Assembly (NCBI GenBank): GCA_026770595.1
Contig: MU634268.1
Location: 1 to 13,793 of the forward strand
DNA from: Ochromonadaceae sp. CCMP2298
Lineage: Eukaryota; Sar; Synurophyceae; Ochromonadales; Ochromonadaceae
Direction: 5' to 3'
DNA length: 13,793 bases
Part shown: positions 1 through 9,023 of the stretch, piece after piece
Numbering within the stretch: the first letter of the stretch is position 1
Layout: each line of letters starts with the position of its first letter
Translations under genes and position numbers: made by a program
Notes under the pieces: model-generated
Databases searched by the model: none
What the model was told of the DNA's origin: nothing
What the model saw: the letters and a program-made list of their open reading frames with translations, nothing else

Positions 1-283
1 TGATTTGATTCCCGGGGGACCTCGGAAAAGTTCTCGCGAGAGAACTCGGAAAATTCCTTGGACGTTTCCTCGCGCTGACGGTGGGAATCAGCCTTCAAAG
101 ATGCCGACCAAAAATCTGGACGCTAGAGAAAAGAGCAGCCAAAAATGTGGGGATGTTCAAACATCCGTCATCAAGGAGGTGCCGGACTCTGCCCGCAGTC
201 CTGCCCTTCGAGCAATCTGCAGTTGCTGACCTCCCCCCACGTTGTAGATCTGCAGAAGCCCAGGGTCTCGAGCCACCAGCACC
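1..283. other. 5' flank of the TMEM97-like gene
   Basis: I see no convincing gene here. Short overlapping open frames exist on both strands but carry no recognisable domain. The stretch directly precedes the TMEM97-like start codon, so it should hold that gene's promoter and 5' leader. The only standout is the 10-bp palindrome TCTCGCGAGA at 32-41. No TATA box is evident. Confidence 0.6.
32..41. promoter_or_regulatory. Palindrome TCTCGCGAGA upstream of TMEM97-like gene
   Basis: A perfect 10-bp palindrome (TCTCGCGAGA) lies about 245 bp upstream of the start codon. The same sequence is a known core-promoter element of CpG-island promoters in vertebrates. Whether this organism has a factor that reads it is unknown. 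A chance occurrence in GC-rich DNA is quite possible, so a regulatory role is only a suggestion. Confidence 0.25.
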
Positions 284-766
284 ATGAACCCCATCCTCAG
301 AGTGGTGTTCATCATCTACTTCGTAACGCACATCCCCATCACGCTAACACTCGACCTCCAGGTCATCTTTGGAAAGTACTACCCCGAGGCCTTGCAGCAG
401 CTTTTCTCGTGGTACTGCACCACGCACAACGACCAGATCCTGCTGCTCAAACCTGTCTGGCTGAAGTCCTTCATCTGGGCCGAGTGCCTCTTCCAGCTGC
501 CCTTCTTCTTCGCCGCCTCGTACGCCCTCATCTACAAGAAGAACTGGATCCGCATCCCCTCCATCATCTACGGCGCGCACGTGGCCACCACCGTGTGGGC
601 CCTACTGGCAGAATTCGTTTACCACGACAACATACTACCACAGCAGAAGCTCGTGCTCTTCAGCTTCTACGCGCCATACTTCGTGATCCCCGCACTACTC
701 ATGCTCTACATGGCTGCGTACCGCAAGCCCTTCGGCGAGAAGAGCAAGAAGACGAAGACTAAGTAG
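284..766 (+). CDS. TMEM97: TMEM97 / sigma-2 receptor-like EXPERA-family ER membrane protein
   Basis: This is a single-exon gene of 160 aa, close to the about 176 aa of animal TMEM97. The family (EXPERA domain) are four-pass ER membrane proteins linked to sterol and cholesterol traffic and to binding of sigma-2 ligands. Visible family hallmarks are HIPITLTLDLQ (residues 16-26), KSFIWAECLFQLPFF (61-75), WIRIPSIIYG, and YAPYFVIPALL near the C-terminus. Acidic residues Asp24, Asp50 and Glu67 align with the conserved acidic positions of human TMEM97 (Asp29, Asp56, Glu73). Four hydrophobic segments are readable. The protein ends in KTKTK, which fits the KxKxx ER-retrieval pattern seen at the end of the human protein too. 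The ATG in ACCATGA is the first in-frame start that places the first membrane helix at the N-terminus. The gene converges on the DNAJC7-like gene. The sterol role is inferred from the family. Confidence 0.92.
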   Translation: MNPILRVVFIIYFVTHIPITLTLDLQVIFGKYYPEALQQLFSWYCTTHNDQILLLKPVWLKSFIWAECLFQLPFFFAASYALIYKKNWIRIPSIIYGAHVATTVWALLAEFVYHDNILPQQKLVLFSFYAPYFVIPALLMLYMAAYRKPFGEKSKKTKTK

Positions 767-1123
767 GCGAGAAGCAGGCATAAGCAGGCATAAGCAGGCA
801 TAAGCAGACATAAGCGAGACGGACGTAGTGAAACGTAGTGAAACGAAGTAGCGAAATGGAGTAGGACGCGAACAGCCCTTATACGCTGTGACGCAGTGGG
901 CGGGAGATTAATATTGGGGCTAGAAGTAGTCGAAACATGACACGTAATCATGGTACCTGCCCCAAGGCTTACGCCCTATACCGCATGCCGTATGTCGTGT
1001 ACCATTATGCTGTGTCACTGTCGAGGTTATAATTACCTAGGAACCTAGGTGTGCTGGGGTCTTAAGAAGGTGGCAAGAAGTTTGATGGTTTATAATGTTG
1101 GGCTTAAACCCTTACCCCCTTGT
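767..1123. other. Spacer between convergent TMEM97-like and DNAJC7-like genes
   Basis: This 357-bp stretch must hold the 3' ends of both convergent genes. It starts with short tandem repeats (772-841) and contains a near-palindrome ACCTAGGAACCTAGGT around 1033-1050. No open frame here shows a domain. I could not identify a clear AATAAA-type polyadenylation signal for either gene. Confidence 0.6.
772..841. repeat. 10-bp tandem repeat just after the TMEM97 stop
   Basis: Six bases after the stop codon come three perfect copies of AAGCAGGCAT (772-801), a fourth with one change (AAGCAGACAT, 802-811) and a partial fifth. A second 10-bp duplication, ACGTAGTGAA, follows at about 822-841. Together they form a small minisatellite in the 3' UTR. 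Confidence 0.85.
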
Positions 1124-3093
1124 TTACCGCCTCCCCCTCTGCTGCTGCTGCATAAACATCTGAAACAAGACATCCGGGTCCACCCCCCCACCCCCACCCC
1201 CACCGTGGCTGTGCCCGTGACCTCCGCAGCCCCCCCCAGCGTGTGGGTTGTCAATATCCTCCAGCTCCACCCCCTCATCATAGCGGGCCTTCTTCTCAGC
1301 ATCCGACAGCACATCGTACGCCTCGCCTATGGTCTTGAACATCCCAGTGTTCTTCTCCCTCTCCTCCTCGCTCTTCGAGGCCTGCTTGTCGGGGTGGTAT
1401 TTCAGAGCCAGCTTGCGGTAGGCCGTCTTTATCTCACCCTCGGTGGCTTCTGGAGTGATGCCCAGCACGCTGTAGAGATCTTTGCGCTTGGACCGCTTGT
1501 GAGCCACCTTGGCCTGTGAAAGCGATAGTGAGTATAGGAGGTATGGGGTGAGATTATGTGATAGTACGATTACGGGGGGCAATTATGGGGCGCGATAGTA
1601 AGATTATGTGCGATTAAGGGACAGGTGTGTCGTTTGCTCTTACCTTCTTGATCTTCGCCTTGATGTCGTTGATGGAGGCCTCGTTGGTCTCCAGCTCGTA
1701 GGCCGCCTCGTAGTCCTTAATGCCCTTCTCGATGTCCTCGGGGGTATTCAGGGCCACGAAGCTCTCCGCCCTGCGCAGGAAGGCCTTGATGTACTTCTCG
1801 TTGTAGTAGATGGCCAGGTTGCAGTCCTTAACGGCGGCCTCGTGGTGGCGCAGCTTGGCGTGCGCGGTGGCGCGGTTGAGGTGCAGCTTGGCACTGAAGG
1901 GCTTGTTGTTCTTGGTGATGTCGATGCAGAGGGACCAGTTGTCCACCGCTGCTTGGTACTCCCCCGCGCGGAAGGACACATCGCCTGCGCTTTTGCGCTC
2001 GTCGATCTCCTTGATCTGGCGGTAGTAGGCCCGCACCTGGAGGTTGTCCGGATCTGACCTTACCGCTTGCTGCATATGTCGGAGGGCGTTCTCGAGGTCG
2101 CCTAGGGAGTAGAAGCACTGGGCACGCAGGCGCAGCAGCTCGACGTCTCCGTTTTGCGCGGTACGCATCTATTGGGAATGGACAGGGGAATGGGCGGGGG
2201 AATGAGGAATGGGTGTGAGAGATTGAATATGTACAGGTATGTAGGTACGTAGGTGTGCATATATACGTGCTTTATAGGTGCTTTAGTGCGCACTCACCAC
2301 TGCGTTGGACAGGTTGTACGCATCCTCCGGCCGGTTCAGCTCCAGCAGCGTCTCGATCTTGAGCACATTCAGGTCTCTGAAGGTAGAGCCGATCTGCCTG
2401 CCCAGAGCGTCAACCTGTCTCAGCGCCATGGTGAACTGCTTTGACGTCAGAGACTCCCGTATAGCAACCATGGACGCCTTGGCTGCCACCAGAGACTGCT
2501 TATCCGCCAAGGCCGTGGTGGAGCGGGGGTCGAACTCCAACCCGCGGTCTAGGCACACCACAGCCTCGTCCAGCTTGCCCAGCCCCTTGAGCGCGGTGGC
2601 TTTGCGGAAGTATGCTTTGGAGTTCTGCGGGTCCATCGAGATCGCCGCGTCGCAGTCCGCCATTGCTTCCTTGTACTGCAGCAGCATCAGAGAGGCCGCG
2701 GCGCGGTTGGTGAGCAGTGCGGCGTTAGAGGCGTCCAGCGTGATGGCCTCTGAGTAGGCGGCTATCGCGGCGACGTAGTTCTTCGCCTTGTAGAAGTCGT
2801 TACCCTTCCCCTTCCTGCGGGTTACCGGGTGTCCGCGGTGTACAAGATACAAGGAAGCGGAGGTGGTGGTGGGGGTGGTGGAGGTGTGTTACAAGGATGT
2901 CCTGGGTACGCACATCGATCAAGTGTCGAAAAGCTCATGGCAGCTGTTCTTACCAATGATCCGCCGTGACCGTCACAGGCTCCTCGACCGCCATCGGCTG
3001 CTGCTCCTCCTCCTCGCTCTCGTACTCGTCATCAGAATCCATTTCGCTCGAATCTGCCGAATCCGACTCGTCTTTCTTTGAGAACGAGGACAT
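1124..3093 (-). CDS. DNAJC7: DNAJC7/TPR2-like co-chaperone (TPR repeats + J domain), 4 exons
   Basis: Inferred exons (minus strand) are 3093-2954, 2814-2298, 2168-1644 and 1513-1124. All have GT-AG borders and the frame is kept, giving about 523 aa (human DNAJC7 is 494). The protein is a cytosolic co-chaperone whose TPR domains bind Hsp70/Hsp90 while the J domain stimulates Hsp70 ATPase. The N-terminus is acidic and serine-rich (residues 1-46). TPR repeats fill about 47-385, for example [20 protein letters not shown] and [19 protein letters not shown]. The J domain begins near 406 with DLYSVLGI, followed by [13 protein letters not shown] with the catalytic HPD at 434-436. The C-tail is Gly/His-rich and ends QQQQRGRR. 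Exon 4 is essentially the J domain alone. The start ATG was chosen because it opens a frame that splices cleanly (TG|G = Trp47) into the first TPR. It is divergent from RRP1. Confidence 0.93.
1514..1643 (-). other. DNAJC7-like intron 3 with internal duplication
   Basis: This GT-AG intron separates the last TPR exon from the J-domain exon. AGATTATGTG occurs twice exactly 50 bp apart (1551-1560 and 1601-1610), with GCGATAGT before the second copy and near 1522. The intron therefore looks partly built from a degenerate tandem duplication. Confidence 0.7.
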
Positions 3094-3228
3094 AAAGCGT
3101 CACGGGATAGTGGTCGCGAAAAGCAAATGCTCCGGGCACAAAACACACAGCTCGGTCTACGATAACTCCGGACAGCACGTCACCAGGCGTCCGTCAGCAA
3201 GAGCCCAGCTCCGTGTTAGAAGTGAAGT

Positions 3229-3351
3229 GAACCACCCCCCACCCCACCACCATGCAGCGAAGCGCTCAAAAACAGTGGGCTCTTTTGCACCTTCTGGAAC
3301 CACCCCCCACCCCACCACCATGCAGCGAAGCGCTCAAAAACAGTGGGCTCT
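3229..3351. repeat. Two-copy direct repeat, 68-bp period
   Basis: About 55 bp beginning GAACCACCCCCCACCCC and ending CAGTGGGCTCT is repeated without visible mismatch at 3229-3283 and 3297-3351. The copies are separated by 13 bp, and similarity fades just after each copy. Each copy contains ATGCAGCGAAGCGCTC with the palindrome AGCGCT. It lies mid-way in the divergent promoter region. Confidence 0.9.
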
Positions 3352-3381
3352 CTCTGCAAACTGCGCATAAAGTAAAGTAAA

Positions 3382-3410
3382 ACAAAAATACGTTTGCAAC
3401 GATAATACGT
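3382..3410 (-). promoter_or_regulatory. Copy 1 of shared upstream motif (GTTGCAAACGTATTTT core)
   Basis: Read on the minus strand, this 29-bp stretch matches 5592-5620 at 23 of 29 positions, including a 16-bp identical core GTTGCAAACGTATTTT. It lies about 290 bp upstream of the DNAJC7-like start in the same orientation as that gene. A function as a transcription-factor site is inferred only from the recurrence. Confidence 0.4.
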
Positions 3411-3622
3411 TTCGCAAGGCATTCAAACCACAAAAGGTCATGGCAAAAAGTGACAATTTGAGAAATCCGCCGCTTTTCCCTCACCATCCATCCTCCTCTC
3501 AGCTTTTCGTGCTGCGGACTTGGCAACTGTCCGATGTCTGTGATTACGACAGTGCAAAGGCAGACGCAGTCCAGCACGACCCACATTCTCCGCTCTTGCT
3601 GTAGCAGGCCGAACACGTGACG

Positions 3623-5449
3623 ATGAGCTTGAGCTCGCAGCCAGACCAGGACGAGGTGAAATTCGCGCGCTCGCTCGTGAATCCCGAGAAGGCCGTGCGC
3701 GATAAGACGCTCGCCACGCTGAAGAAGTATGTGTCTTCCAACGAGTCCTTTGACGATATGGAGATGCTGAAATTGTGGAAGGCGCTGTACTACTGCATGT
3801 GGCTGTCGGACAAGCAGCCGGTGCAGATGGAGCTGGCGCAGAGACTCGCCGACTTGGGCAAGAGCTTCGCCAACCAGGACATGACTCTCCTCTACATGCG
3901 CATGTTCTTCCGCATCATGCTCAGGGAGTGGTTCTATCTAGACGCGCACCGCGTGAACAAGTTCTACTCCCTCCTAAGAATGATGATCCGCCGCGCACTG
4001 GCGATCGCCGCAGAGGCACAGTGGGAGGAGGGCGTCACCACTGCCATCCTAGACATCTTCTCCCAAGAGGTGCTGACCAAAACCCCCAACGGCGTGCGCT
4101 ACCAGATGTCCGACGTGTTCCTGACGGAGCTGATGAACGTTACAGAGGGAAAGGTGGGCACGGAGTTGTTCCTGACTCTTCTTAACCCTTTCCTGGACTG
4201 CCTCACGCGCAGAGTGGAGGACAAGGTGTTCGTTCAGCGTGTGCACGACGCAGTCTTCGTCAACTTCGTGACTGAATTCGCGCGCGAGACCAAGACCCCC
4301 GAGGCAGAGGAGGAGGAGGAGAAGGAGGAGGAAAAGGAGGCGAGTGTGAAAAAGGTCTTTTCCGACGTGAATACCAAGGCCCTGCAGAAGAAAATTTTCG
4401 ACACAGCGGCGGACGAGACGACGCCCGACGGTAGGCGCAAGAAGCTCTACGACCTGCACAAGATATTCGCCGCCACTACGGGGGCACAGTTCGTATCAGA
4501 GAGTGTGGAGGAGCTGCTGGGGAAGAAGGGGAAGAAGAAGGCAAAGGCCCCAGTAGCGGTGGCGGCAGTGGCAGTGGTAGCGGCGGTAGTGGGCAAGGAC
4601 AGTGCGGTGAAGGGGAAGAAGCGCGCGCTCGAGGAGGCCACCACGGCCACCACACCTAGCGCCAAATCCACCAAAACTGCCGTGGTGGAGAGCAAGAGCG
4701 AGAAAAAGGTCAAAAGCGCAAAGAAGGTGAAAATCGCAGAGCCGGAGGAGGAGGTGGAGATGGAGGTTGTGCCTGAGGTCAAAGCTCCGAAGCAGGCGGT
4801 TGGGGGCAAGACGCCTGAGCGCAAGACGCCCAAGAAGGACGCCGCGCTGGGCACCTCGGGCAAAGCTGCCCCCTCTTCGTCCAAGAAGACCGAATCCGCC
4901 ACCAAAACACCGGTCACCAAAACACCGGTCGAATCCGCCAAAACACCGGTGGAATCCAAAACACCCGTTGGATCCGCCAAAGTTAAGACCCCCAAGAGCA
5001 AGACCCCCCAGGCCGAGGCCGAGGCACCTGCTGCCACCACCCCCGCTGCCCCCGCCGCCCCTGCTAAGTTCATAGGCAGTGCTAAGTTCGCGGGAAAGAA
5101 GCCGGGATACATCTTCCAGAAGGTATGGGTCCGGTATATAAAGTACAGTGTATAGAATAATGTATGTCCTGCCGCTCCTGCTTTCCTTCTCTCCTAACAC
5201 TCCCCTTTGCATCTCCTCATCTTCCCACCTCCTGTACCCTCTAACTTCTGCGTAACTTAGGGGAAGGAGGGAATGGGCTACTACTTCGACTCTTACGCAG
5301 CACGCCAGAAGACTCGCAAAAGCCTCGGCTCCAGCTCTGGCTCCAGTCCTGGCTCGTACGCAGGCTCCGCCTCTGGCAGCAAGAGCTCGAAAAAGGCCCC
5401 CGCTAGCGGAGGCAAGGGCAGCAAGCGCAGAGCGTCTGACTTTTTCTAA
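3623..5449 (+). CDS. RRP1: RRP1 / Nop52-family ribosomal RNA processing protein, 2 exons
   Basis: Exons are 3623-5122 and 5261-5449 with GT-AG borders and phase 0, giving 562 aa. RRP1/Nop52 proteins are nucleolar factors needed for 27S pre-rRNA processing and large-subunit maturation. The Nop52 domain covers about residues 5-215, with FARSLVNPEKAVRDKTLATL, LWKALYYCMWLSDKQPVQ (about 50-67), FFRIMLREWFYLDAHRVNKF and LLNPFLDCLTR. An acidic run of Glu/Lys (about 226-240) precedes a long basic, low-complexity tail. That tail carries several KTP repeats (about 391-463), which look like proline-directed kinase sites. Exon 2 adds a Ser/Gly/Lys-rich end finishing RRASDFF. The first true ATG is at 3623; the frame extends upstream only by GTG. 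The gene is divergent from DNAJC7-like and 310 bp upstream of CysRS on the same strand. Long antisense frames here are composition artefacts. Confidence 0.92.
4900..5010 (+). repeat. In-frame AAAACACCGGT-type repeat coding for KTPV motifs
   Basis: Within RRP1 exon 1 a short unit around AAAACACCGGT(C/G) recurs four times, three exact and one as AAAACACCCGTT, then degrades into AAGACCCCC. It encodes successive KTPV and KTP motifs. The nucleotide similarity between copies suggests recent repeat expansion rather than old conserved sequence. Confidence 0.75.
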
Positions 5450-5759
5450 ACAGTATTTGTAGCAGGTTGTTGCTATCATTAATTGAAGCTGAAAATTGAC
5501 TGTCTTTTTCTTCTTCTTTCATTCTGGTTCAGAGTTTGTACACGAAAAGAGGGAAAAGAGGGAAAAGATGGATAAATGTGGCCGTACTTTTCCGTATTTT
5601 TGTTGCAAACGTATTTTGTGCGATTTTCGTGGCCGCAAAGCTTTTTGATGTGGATGTTGGCAAGCTCCACTGAGGCCACTTCAGTCCATCCAGAACTCGG
5701 TCAAGCTCTGACCTTTCACTTGTGTTGCCCTGTAGAGACGTACTGACCCACAGCCAACC
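5450..5759. other. Spacer between RRP1 and cysteinyl-tRNA synthetase
   Basis: 310 bp, AT-rich in the middle. It must contain the RRP1 3' end and the CysRS promoter. It includes a doubled GAGGGAAAA near 5550-5566 and the motif shared with the DNAJC7/RRP1 spacer at 5592-5620. No coding sequence or RNA gene is visible. Confidence 0.6.
5592..5620 (+). promoter_or_regulatory. Copy 2 of shared upstream motif (GTTGCAAACGTATTTT core)
   Basis: This is the forward copy of the motif found in reverse at 3382-3410; the 16-bp core is at 5602-5617. It sits about 140-170 bp upstream of the CysRS start codon in the sense orientation, the same relative orientation as copy 1 has to DNAJC7-like. Two CGTATT half-units about 17 bp apart frame the core. 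Confidence 0.4.
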
Positions 5760-8356
5760 ATGGAGCCAGAGGAGCCGACATCGCGCACGCTGCATCCGTG
5801 GCACTCGCCGCAGCCCCTGTGCAGCACGACAGAAATGCTGGAAAGGTAAACAAGCCCCTTCGAACCTGAAATCAGCCCCCTTTTAACCCCCAATACTCCC
5901 TCAGCGCCTACCCCTTGATGGTGTTCAACTCCCTCACGCGCACGAAGGTTCGGTTTATTCCAAGGGACCCCAAGACCGTTACTTGGTACCAGTGCGGCCC
6001 CACCGTCTACGCAGAGTCGCACATGGGGCACGCCCGCACCTACCTCGGCCTTGACATCATCAACCGCATTATGAAAGACTACCTGGGTTACAACCTGGTG
6101 GTGTGCCAGAATGTGACGGATATCGACGACAAGATCATCATCCGATCGAGCGAGAGACAGATCCCCTTCAGAGAGCTAGCCTCCAAATACGAGGCCGAAT
6201 TCGCAGAGGACATGGCATCACTGGGCGTAGCTACGCCCTCCGTATCAACACGTGTGTCAGAGTACGTCCCGGAGATCATCTCGTACATCGACACGCTGAT
6301 CAGCAAAGGCACCGCTTACGAATCCAACGGCTCGGTCTACTTCTCCGTCTCCGCATTCGAAGCCCAGGGCCACACCTACGGCAAATTGATGCCTGAGCAG
6401 ATAGGCAACAGCGAGCTGCTCGCAGAGGGAGAAGGCGCGCTCTCAGCGTCCACCGAGAAACCAGCGTCCGATTTCGTGCTGTGGAAAAAGACCAAAGACC
6501 AAGCTGGCGTCCTCGAACCCTCATGGGAATCGCCGTGGGGACCGGGGCGGCCGGGGTGGCACATAGAGTGCAGCGTGATGTCCCATTTTGCGCTGCAGAA
6601 GTTCGGGGGGGGCACGCTGGACATTCATGCGGGAGGGGTGGACCTGAAGTTCCCCCATCATGAGAACGAGATCGCGCAGAGGTGTGTTATATATACATGT
6701 GTGTGTGTATGTGTGTGTGTGTGTGTGTGTGGCCCTGTCGCCCCTGAGGCTCCTGTCGCTCCTATCTCCCTTGTCCTGCCTTCCCCATACTGTAGCCTTT
6801 ACCTTACAGCCTATCTCACACTTACACGTTTAACCCACCCTAACTCTAAACCACCCTCCACTCTCCACCCTCCACTCTACTCTTTCCACTCTACTCTCTC
6901 CACCCTACTCTCTCCAACCTACTCTCTCCAACCTACTCTCTCCACCTCCCCTCTATCCAACTGCACCCTCTACACTCTATCCGACTCACCTCGATCCGAA
7001 CAGCGAGGCCTACTCCGGCTCCCACCAGTGGGTGAACTACTGGCTACACACAGGCCACCTCAACATAAAAGGATTCAAAATGTCAAAATCGCTCAAGAAC
7101 TTCATCACCATTCGCGCAGCACTGGAGCTTAACACGGCCCGCCAGATCCGCTTCTGCTTCCTGATGCACAAGTACAACTCCCCTATGGACTACGGGGACA
7201 GCACCATGTCTCAGGCGATGACAGCTGAGCGCACTTTCGCTGAGTACTTCCATAACGTCAAGGTAAGCTATCTCTTTAACAATAGTTCTGTCCTGATCTT
7301 AACGTGTTCTAATCGGTATCTCCTGCTATAATTAGGCGGTGCTGAGGAGGCTGGGCAACATCGCAGATACAGTGCAGCACGTGGGGATGGCAGAGGAAGC
7401 CCTTATGGTGTCACTGGAGGCATCCAAGGGCCTCGTGAGGGCTGCCCTGCTGGACGACTTTGACACTCCTACGGCTATAGTGCGACTAGGGGATCTGGTG
7501 AAGGAGTGCAATAGGTATATGGAGGGGGTCGCTACGCCTATCTCTTCCTCCACAGCACCCACCGCCTACCCCCCCAACGGCCTCTCCTCTGTGCTGCTCA
7601 CCTCAGTCGCACGTTACGTCACCTCCGTCCTCCGCACCTTCGGACTCACCCCCACTACCGACATCGGCTTCCCTATGGGGGGTGGGGAGGAGTCCCAGGA
7701 GTCCCAATTGTCCCCCTATCTTGACGCCATCACAGCATTCCGGATGCAGGTGAGGGCAGCGGCGATGGCGGGGGACGCCAAGGCAGTGCTGGCATTGACG
7801 GATAAGCTCAGGGACGACGTGCTGCCGGATCTGGGCGTGCGGATGGAGGACAAGGGTGAGTAATAGGGCAGGGAATAGTGAGGGAATAAGGAATAGAAAG
7901 GCATTGGCCCCCCATGTCGCATCCCTTTTATATTATCCCCCCACCCCGAACCCCCAACCCCGTACCCCACCCTCACCCCTACCCCATACTACCACCCCAC
8001 TATCACATCCTCCCCCAGGCTCCGGTGCAGACATGACCTCCGTATGGAAGCTAGACGACCCCGCAGCCATGCGAATGGAGCGTCTGCAGAAGGACGCAGC
8101 CAAGGCAGAGAAGGAGAAGCAGAAGGAAGAGGCGCGGAAAAAGGCCCTCGAGAGGGAGGAAAAAGCCCGAATTCCGCCCCAGATGATGTTCAAAATGGGC
8201 GACTTTTTGGCCCAGTTTGGTGAGTGGGATGAGCAGGGGCTGCCGACGAAGGACAAGGTAGGGGAGGCGCTGTCCAAGGGTGTGCTGAAGAAGCTGGGCA
8301 AGGAGTGGGAGAAGCAGAGGGAGGCGTATGAGAAGCTGATGGCGAGGGATAGTTGA
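5760..8356 (+). CDS. CARS1: Cysteinyl-tRNA synthetase, 5 exons
   Basis: Exons are 5760-5845, 5905-6681, 7004-7262, 7336-7855 and 8019-8356, all GT-AG and in frame, giving 659 aa. The enzyme charges tRNA-Cys with cysteine and is a class I synthetase. The signature HIGH appears as HMGH (68-71) after WYQCGPTVY, and KMSKS is at 313-317. The predicted zinc ligands are Cys59, Cys251 (GWHIECS), His280 and Glu284 (FPHHENE). TRVSEYVPEI and YGKLMPEQ match the eukaryotic cytosolic form. The C-terminus carries the eukaryote-type Lys/Glu-rich helix, then IPPQMMF and LSKGVLKKLGKEWEKQ. It lacks the large insertion found in the human enzyme before TRVSEYVPEI. The ATG in ACCATGG gives a short N-terminus with no obvious organelle-targeting peptide, so this is probably the cytosolic form. 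It converges on the histidine kinase gene. Confidence 0.96.
6682..7003 (+). repeat. CysRS intron 2 with GT microsatellite and 14-bp minisatellite
   Basis: At 322 bp this is the longest intron of the gene, between AQ|S of the FPHHENEIAQS region and EAYSGSHQW. It opens with TATATA and a (GT)n tract (about 6700-6730). It then holds five 14-bp units of the type CTCTACTCTCTCCA at 6875-6944, flanked by more degenerate C/T-rich copies. The sense strand is almost purine-free over about 100 bp. It reads through in frame for a while, so a gene caller could miss the intron. Confidence 0.85.
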
Positions 8357-8750
8357 GGGAGTGGAGGGAGAGCGGGGCAGAGATATATATGAGTAGCGTA
8401 TGTCGGGCTTGGATGTCCGAAGTAACGAAATAATGAAACAGTGACATGTAAATAATTCTTTGCGTGAAGTGTTAATGTGGGCTATTCCCCTGTTCTTTCA
8501 ACACCGCCCCCTTTTCTTGGCAGTTCCTGTTGCTACCACTGATGCTACCACTACTGCAGGGTCAATTTACAATCCCACACCCATCTAAAGCACAGCACAT
8601 AGCAGTAAAAATCGAAGCCACCACCGCATCTACTTTCAAAATGCAAATTTTTAAAACTTATATAAAATAAAAAAACGGAGTGCTCCATGTTTATAACTAC
8701 TGCGCTCTCGAAAGCTGCTCGCAACTGCGAAGTAGTCCAAAGCGTGGCCT

Positions 8751-8810
8751 GAAAAACCGGTCAAAAGAAGAACTACCTGGGCGAAAACCGGGGCGAAAAA
8801 ACCGGGGCTA
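8751..8810. repeat. Interspersed AAAACCGG repeats
   Basis: GAAAAACCGG (8751), GCGAAAACCGGGG (8781) and GCGAAAAAACCGGGGC (8794) are three related short units, the last two in tandem. They stand immediately before the CTG/CTA array. Confidence 0.7.
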
Positions 8811-8823
8811 AAACCTACTTACC

Positions 8824-8945
8824 CTGCTGCTGATGCTGCTAGTACTGCTGCTGCTACTATTTATACAGCTGCTACTACTACTACTGCTACTGCTGCTACT
8901 GCTGCTACTGCTGCTACTGCTGCTACTACTACTGCTACTGCTGTT
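8824..8945. repeat. CTG/CTA trinucleotide array
   Basis: About 120 bp consist almost wholly of CTG and CTA triplets, with a 9-bp higher-order unit CTGCTGCTA repeated several times in the centre. On the other strand it reads CAG/TAG. It begins with a more degenerate segment (CTGATG, CTAGTA, ATTTATACAG) and ends at CTGTTG. It is intergenic, between two gene 3' ends. Confidence 0.92.
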
Positions 8946-9023
8946 GAATTTGTCCTATACTATATATATTGTAGCTGCTCTCGGATGAGGCTGAAAAAAC
9001 GAGGATAAGATAATTCCACCAAA

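Larger units (their letters stand above)
3094..3622. promoter_or_regulatory. Divergent promoter region between DNAJC7-like and RRP1
   Basis: 529 bp separate two divergently transcribed housekeeping genes, so this is probably a shared bidirectional promoter. It contains a two-copy direct repeat (3229-3351), an AT-rich block near 3368-3412 with the motif shared with the CysRS upstream region (3382-3410), and an E-box/G-box CACGTG at 3614-3619 directly before the RRP1 start. Open frames running across the repeat encode no recognisable protein. Confidence 0.55.

Noticed and set aside
145-762. 205-codon frame overlapping the TMEM97-like gene in another frame
   Set aside because: His/Arg/Leu-rich composition typical of a shifted GC-rich coding frame; the TMEM97 frame has clear family motifs.
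4496-5479. Long antisense open frames (327 and 221 codons) opposite RRP1
   Set aside because: They are low-complexity Gly/Leu/Ser-rich mirror images of the Lys/Glu/Ala-rich RRP1 tail and show no domain; the plus strand has a clear Nop52 protein.
8833-8993. Poly-leucine frame of about 50 codons through the CTG/CTA array
   Set aside because: Produced by the triplet repeat; no flanking conserved sequence or splice pattern supports it.
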